Origin: Streptomyces sp. WMMB303
Lineage (GTDB): Bacteria; Actinomycetota; Actinomycetes; Streptomycetales; Streptomycetaceae
NCBI RefSeq assembly: GCF_029351045.1
Contig: NZ_JARKIN010000001.1
Location: 3,044,001 to 3,108,000 of the forward strand
DNA: 64,000 bases
Reading direction: 5' to 3'
In this document: piece by piece, positions 59,624-64,000 of the stretch
Numbering within the stretch: position 1 is the stretch's first letter
Layout of the letters: each line of letters opens with the position of its first letter
Position numbers and translations under genes: made by a program
The notes under the pieces: generated by a model
Databases searched by the model: none
The model's input: the letters and a program-made list of their open reading frames with translations, nothing else
What the model was told of the DNA's origin: nothing

Positions 59624-59876
59624 CTAACCGAGTGACGGACGGTTAGGACACTGCCTTGACCGCCTCGATCTGTCCGAGGTCCGTCAAGAGATCATCGGAG
59701 TGGCGGGCCGAGGCGCCGGGGCGCGGCCCGCGCGGCGCCCGGACCGCCCGGACCGCCCGGACCGGGTGCGGCCCCCGGCGGTATCGGTGACCGGTCGGGG
59801 CGACGCGGCCGCCGTGCGCACGGAACGGCGCGGAAGCAGTACGCCGCTGGGGCGCGGAAGCTGTCGCTCGGCGGGG

Positions 59877-60791
59877 TCAGGCGCGGCGCCTGGCCGCCTC
59901 GTAGAGTACGACGCCCGCCGCGACACCCGCGTTCAGCGACTCGGCTCCGCCCGGCATGGGGATCCGCACCCGCACGTCGCAGGTCTCGCCGACCAGCCGG
60001 GACAGGCCCTTGCCCTCGCTGCCGACGACGACCACGAGCGGGCCGTCGAGCGCGGCGACCTCGCCGAGTTCCAGTTCGCCGTCCGCCGCGAGTCCGATCA
60101 CCGTCAGTCCCGCCTTCTGGTACCCCTCCAGCGCACGGGTGAGGTTGGTGGCGCGCGCGACCGGCGTGCGCGCCGCCGTGCCGGCGGACGTCTTCCACGC
60201 GCCGGCCGTCATCCCCGCCGCGCGCCGCTCCGGGACGACCACGCCGTGCCCGCCGAACGCGGAGGCGGAGCGGACGACGGCACCCAGGTTCCGCGGGTCG
60301 GTGACCCCGTCCAGGGCGACGATCAGCGGGTCCTCGCCGCGGTCGAAGGCGGCGGCGGCCAGGTCCTCCGGGTGCGCGTACTCGTACGGCGGGACCTGCA
60401 GGACGACGCCCTGGTGGTTGAGGCCGTTGGTCATCCGGTCCAGTTCGGGCCGGGGGGCCTCGACCAGGCGGATGCCGCCGCGTTCGCCCGCCACGCGGAC
60501 CGCCTCGCGGACCCGTTCGTCGTTGTCGATGAACTGCTGCACGTACAGCGCGTTGGCGGGTACGCCCTCGCGGAGGGCCTCCATGACGGAGTTGCGGCCC
60601 ACGACCAGCTCCGAGGTGCCCTTGCTGCCGCGCTGCGGACGGCCCTGGGAGCGGCGGGCCTTCGCCTGCGCGGCGCGCTGCTTGGCGTGGCCCTTGCGCA
60701 TCTCGGCGGGCGGCGTCGGGCCCTTGCCCGCCAGACCGCGGCGGCGGTTGCCGCCGCTGCCGATCTGCGGCCCCTTCTTCTTCCCGGGCAT
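59877..60791 (-). CDS. rlmB: 23S rRNA (guanosine-2'-O)-methyltransferase RlmB (SPOUT family)
   Basis: 304 residues. A very basic N-terminal ~60 residues ([16 protein letters not shown] and KRQ/KARR-type runs) precedes a substrate-binding domain, [20 protein letters not shown]. The SPOUT catalytic domain carries motif 1 [20 protein letters not shown], motif 2 [20 protein letters not shown] and motif 3 [20 protein letters not shown]. It methylates a 23S rRNA ribose with S-adenosylmethionine. It is followed upstream by cysS on the same strand across 328 bases, matching the usual actinobacterial cysS-rlmB order. Confidence 0.93.
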   Translation of the reverse strand: MPGKKKGPQIGSGGNRRRGLAGKGPTPPAEMRKGHAKQRAAQAKARRSQGRPQRGSKGTSELVVGRNSVMEALREGVPANALYVQQFIDNDERVREAVRVAGERGGIRLVEAPRPELDRMTNGLNHQGVVLQVPPYEYAHPEDLAAAAFDRGEDPLIVALDGVTDPRNLGAVVRSASAFGGHGVVVPERRAAGMTAGAWKTSAGTAARTPVARATNLTRALEGYQKAGLTVIGLAADGELELGEVAALDGPLVVVVGSEGKGLSRLVGETCDVRVRIPMPGGAESLNAGVAAGVVLYEAARRRA

Positions 60792-61119
60792 GTGGGCACC
60801 TACCTTGCTGTCCGCGGCCTTCGGGGGCCTGTCGTCGACCCGGTCGCGGGTCTGTCCTGGGCCCGTCGGGCCTGTTGTTCGTGGAGCGGCCGGCCGGGTG
60901 GCCGGATGGCCGCAGGGCCGGACGTACGCAGCGCTCGCCGAGCGGTCGGACGTACGTACGGCCTTACCACGGTACCGGTTTCCGCTCCGTGGCCCGCGCC
61001 CCCATCCGGGGAGCGGGCCGGGGCCTGCCGCGCCCCTCTCGAGAGGCGGGCCCCTTATGGAGCGGCCGGGCCTCCCCGGGGTCCGGAGAGGCGGGGTGGC
61101 AGGGGCCCGGGGGCCCGGG

Positions 61120-62520
<1,401 letters not shown>

Positions 62521-62642
62521 ATGGCCCAGGGTAGTAGCCCGCCGGGCCGCGCCGTGCCCGGACCGGAGCGGATGCCCCGGCGGGCGAGGCCGGGCCCGGA
62601 GCGCTCCGGCCGCGTCGGGCACAGGCGACCGAGGCGGCCGGG

Positions 62643-63050
62643 TCAGAGGCGGCCGACGACCTTGTCGACGCTGACCCGGACCACGACGCGCTCGGCGTCC
62701 TGGTCGGAGGCGGGGTTGAACTCGGCGTAGCTCTTGCCGACGTACTTGTGGGCCAGCTCGTCGATCAGCTCCGGCCCGCCCTCGGTGCTGAGGGAGGCGG
62801 TGCCGCGCAGTTCGGCGTAGGTGTAGGGCGCCTCGGCCGGGTGCACCAGGACGGTCACCCGCGGGTCGCGCCGCATGTTGCGGGTCTTGCGGCGGTCCAC
62901 GGTGGTGGAGATGAGCAGGTCCTCGCCGTCGCGCTTCACCCACACCGGCGACACCTGGGGGCTGCCGTCGGGCTGGATGGTGGCGACGGCGACGAAGACC
63001 TTTCCGTCGAGTACCTTCTTCAGTTCCTCGGAGAGCACCTGCTGGGCCAC
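62643..63050 (-). CDS. PPOX-class FMN/F420-dependent protein
   Basis: 135 residues from GTG 63050 (AGGAAGGGAG upstream; an ATG 22 codons-equivalent or less upstream, at 63071, is an alternative). The split-barrel fold is seen in [60 protein letters not shown]. The pattern WVKRDG with TRNMRRDPR is typical of F420-dependent members of this group in actinobacteria. Substrate unknown. It stands alone between cysS and ispF, with 189 gene-free bases toward ispF. Confidence 0.82.
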   Translation of the reverse strand: MAQQVLSEELKKVLDGKVFVAVATIQPDGSPQVSPVWVKRDGEDLLISTTVDRRKTRNMRRDPRVTVLVHPAEAPYTYAELRGTASLSTEGGPELIDELAHKYVGKSYAEFNPASDQDAERVVVRVSVDKVVGRL

Positions 63051-63305
63051 GGGAACGGCTCCCTTCCTCATTCGCGGTGCGGGATGCGGGCCTGGGCGGA
63101 CGCCGCGGGGCCGCACGGCCGCCGCGGCCGGTCCGGAGCACCGCGGGCGCCCCGGCGGCCCTGCCTGCGGGGACGGTATCTCACATCCCGTCGGCGGCGG
63201 GGGTGCACGCGTCGGGTCGGCCGCACGGATCCCAGGTCGAAGCGGGTGCGCTTCCGCAGGCCGGGCGGGCGGGGACCCGCCGGTCCTCGCGGGGGCGCGG
63301 CTCGG

Positions 63306-63863
63306 TCATCGGGACCGTCGGCGGCCCGGATCCGCGCGGACGACCAGCGCGGTCGCGACGGCCGCCAGTCCTTCGCCGCGGCCGGTGAGGCCGAGCCCGT
63401 CGGTGGTGGTGCCGGAGAGCGAGACAGGGGCGCCGAGCGCGTCGGAGAGCACCTGGACGGCCTCCGCCCTTCGCTTGCCGATTTTCGGCCGGACGCCGAT
63501 GACCTGGACGGCCACGTTGCCGATCTCGTAGCCCGCGGCACGTACGATGCGCGCCGTCTCGGAGAGCAGTGCGGCGCCCGAGGCGCCGGACCACTCGGGT
63601 CGGTCCGTGCCGAAGTGGGCGCCGAGGTCGCCGAGCCCGGCGGCGGAGAACAGCGCGTCGCATGCCGCGTGTGCGGCCACGTCGCCGTCGGAGTGCCCGG
63701 CGAGGCCGTATCGTTCGCCCTCCCACAGCAGTCCGCCGCACCACAGCTCGCGTCCTTCCTCGAAGGCGTGCACGTCGGTGCCGACGCCGACCAGCGGCAG
63801 GGCGGCGGCGACCGGCGCGGGTCCGGCAGCGCCCTGAAGGTCCTCGGTGTCCTCAGAACGCAT
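63306..63863 (-). CDS. ispF: 2-C-methyl-D-erythritol 2,4-cyclodiphosphate synthase
   Basis: 185 residues. It closes the cyclic diphosphate in the MEP isoprenoid pathway. [14 protein letters not shown] gives the zinc ligands Asp and His, [20 protein letters not shown] the third His and the substrate loop, [20 protein letters not shown] the phosphate loop, and [20 protein letters not shown] the CDP-binding end. A 23-residue leader precedes the core. Its start overlaps the end of ispD by 11 bases, so the two enzymes are made from one message. Confidence 0.95.
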   Translation of the reverse strand: MRSEDTEDLQGAAGPAPVAAALPLVGVGTDVHAFEEGRELWCGGLLWEGERYGLAGHSDGDVAAHAACDALFSAAGLGDLGAHFGTDRPEWSGASGAALLSETARIVRAAGYEIGNVAVQVIGVRPKIGKRRAEAVQVLSDALGAPVSLSGTTTDGLGLTGRGEGLAAVATALVVRADPGRRRSR

Positions 63864-64000
63864 CGTGCGCCCTCCTCCTGGCCAGGACGGCCTCCGCGAG
63901 CACCAGGTCGAGGGGGCGGGTCACCTTGAACGCCTCCTCGTGGCCGGGTACGACGACCACCTCGACGCCGAGCCGTTCGACCATGCCCGCGTCGTCCGTG
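63853..64000 (-). CDS. ispD: 2-C-methyl-D-erythritol 4-phosphate cytidylyltransferase, C-terminal end
   Basis: Only the last ~48 codons are in the window; the gene continues to the right. [20 protein letters not shown], then [20 protein letters not shown] is the characteristic IspD ending (TDDA and KVTxPxDLxLAE). It makes CDP-methylerythritol two steps before IspF. It overlaps ispF by 11 bases. Confidence 0.9.
   Translation of the reverse strand, partial: TDDAGMVERLGVEVVVVPGHEEAFKVTRPLDLVLAEAVLARRRAHDAF

Overview
The window is high-GC actinobacterial chromosome, almost certainly Streptomyces. The evidence is GC-rich third codon positions, frequent GTG starts, and an actinobacterial gene set: groEL2 under CIRCE control, nagKA with a DasR-type operator, a GGDEF cdgB-like gene with BldD-like boxes, msiK, and the rlmB-cysS-ispF-ispD block. 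As I remember it, the order of core genes follows the S. coelicolor region running from groEL2 down to ispD. I could not verify this by search.

Layout. 1-5700: end of a PTS permease, a VOC protein, a sensor-domain membrane protein, two secreted proteins (one lysozyme-like), the fused remains of a divergent monooxygenase/TetR pair, and a GNAT-DUF427 pair. 5.8-10.3 kb: groEL2, a cold-shock protein, a CysO-type sulfur carrier and threonine synthase, all on the minus strand. 10.8-14.9 kb: glucosyl-3-phosphoglycerate synthase and both trehalose synthesis genes (otsA, otsB). 15-20 kb: aminosugar and sugar metabolism (solute-binding lipoprotein, nagK-nagA, PfkB kinase). 20-24.4 kb: a carbohydrate-binding membrane protein, a GAF-PAS-GGDEF diguanylate cyclase, a flavin reductase and the ribosome-rescue hydrolase ArfB. 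24.7-30 kb: a TerD protein, a pentapeptide protein, an MltG-like protein, and a 701-residue TerD protein fused to a PD-(D/E)XK nuclease-like domain. 30-36.6 kb: accessory DNA with two translationally coupled small ORFs, an isolated perfect palindrome, an MFS pump with its TetR regulator, and DUF1062, SRPBCC and ankyrin proteins.

36.7-54.2 kb is a mobile region stacked on tRNA-Thr(TGT). A 62-bp direct repeat of the tRNA 3' half (40687-40748 and 54132-54193) bounds a ~13.4-kb actinomycete integrative and conjugative element. Its genes are a Nudix protein like the pSAM2 immunity protein Pif, an XRE regulator, a KorSA-like GntR repressor, a TraB/FtsK-like translocase, an SpdB-like membrane protein, a RepSA-like initiator, Xis and Int. 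To its left lies the relic of an older element that used the same tRNA: a second, 5'-truncated integrase next to an IS3-family element, followed by an IS630-family element. Inside the live element are two IS481-type insertions with clear target duplications (6 bp and 15 bp). The larger one encodes a transposase with three tandem beta-rich C-terminal repeats and paired 25-bp-spaced end motifs.

54.3-64 kb returns to core genes: msiK (shared sugar-ABC ATPase), a secreted protein, a sugar nucleotidyltransferase, a DoxX-family membrane protein, rlmB, cysS, a PPOX-class flavin protein, ispF, and the end of ispD. nagKA, msiK and the solute-binding lipoprotein suggest an aminosugar or oligosaccharide uptake theme, possibly coordinated by DasR.

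The most novel-looking items are the TerD-nuclease fusion, the stacked integration history at tRNA-Thr, and the unusual 1.95-kb IS481-like element.
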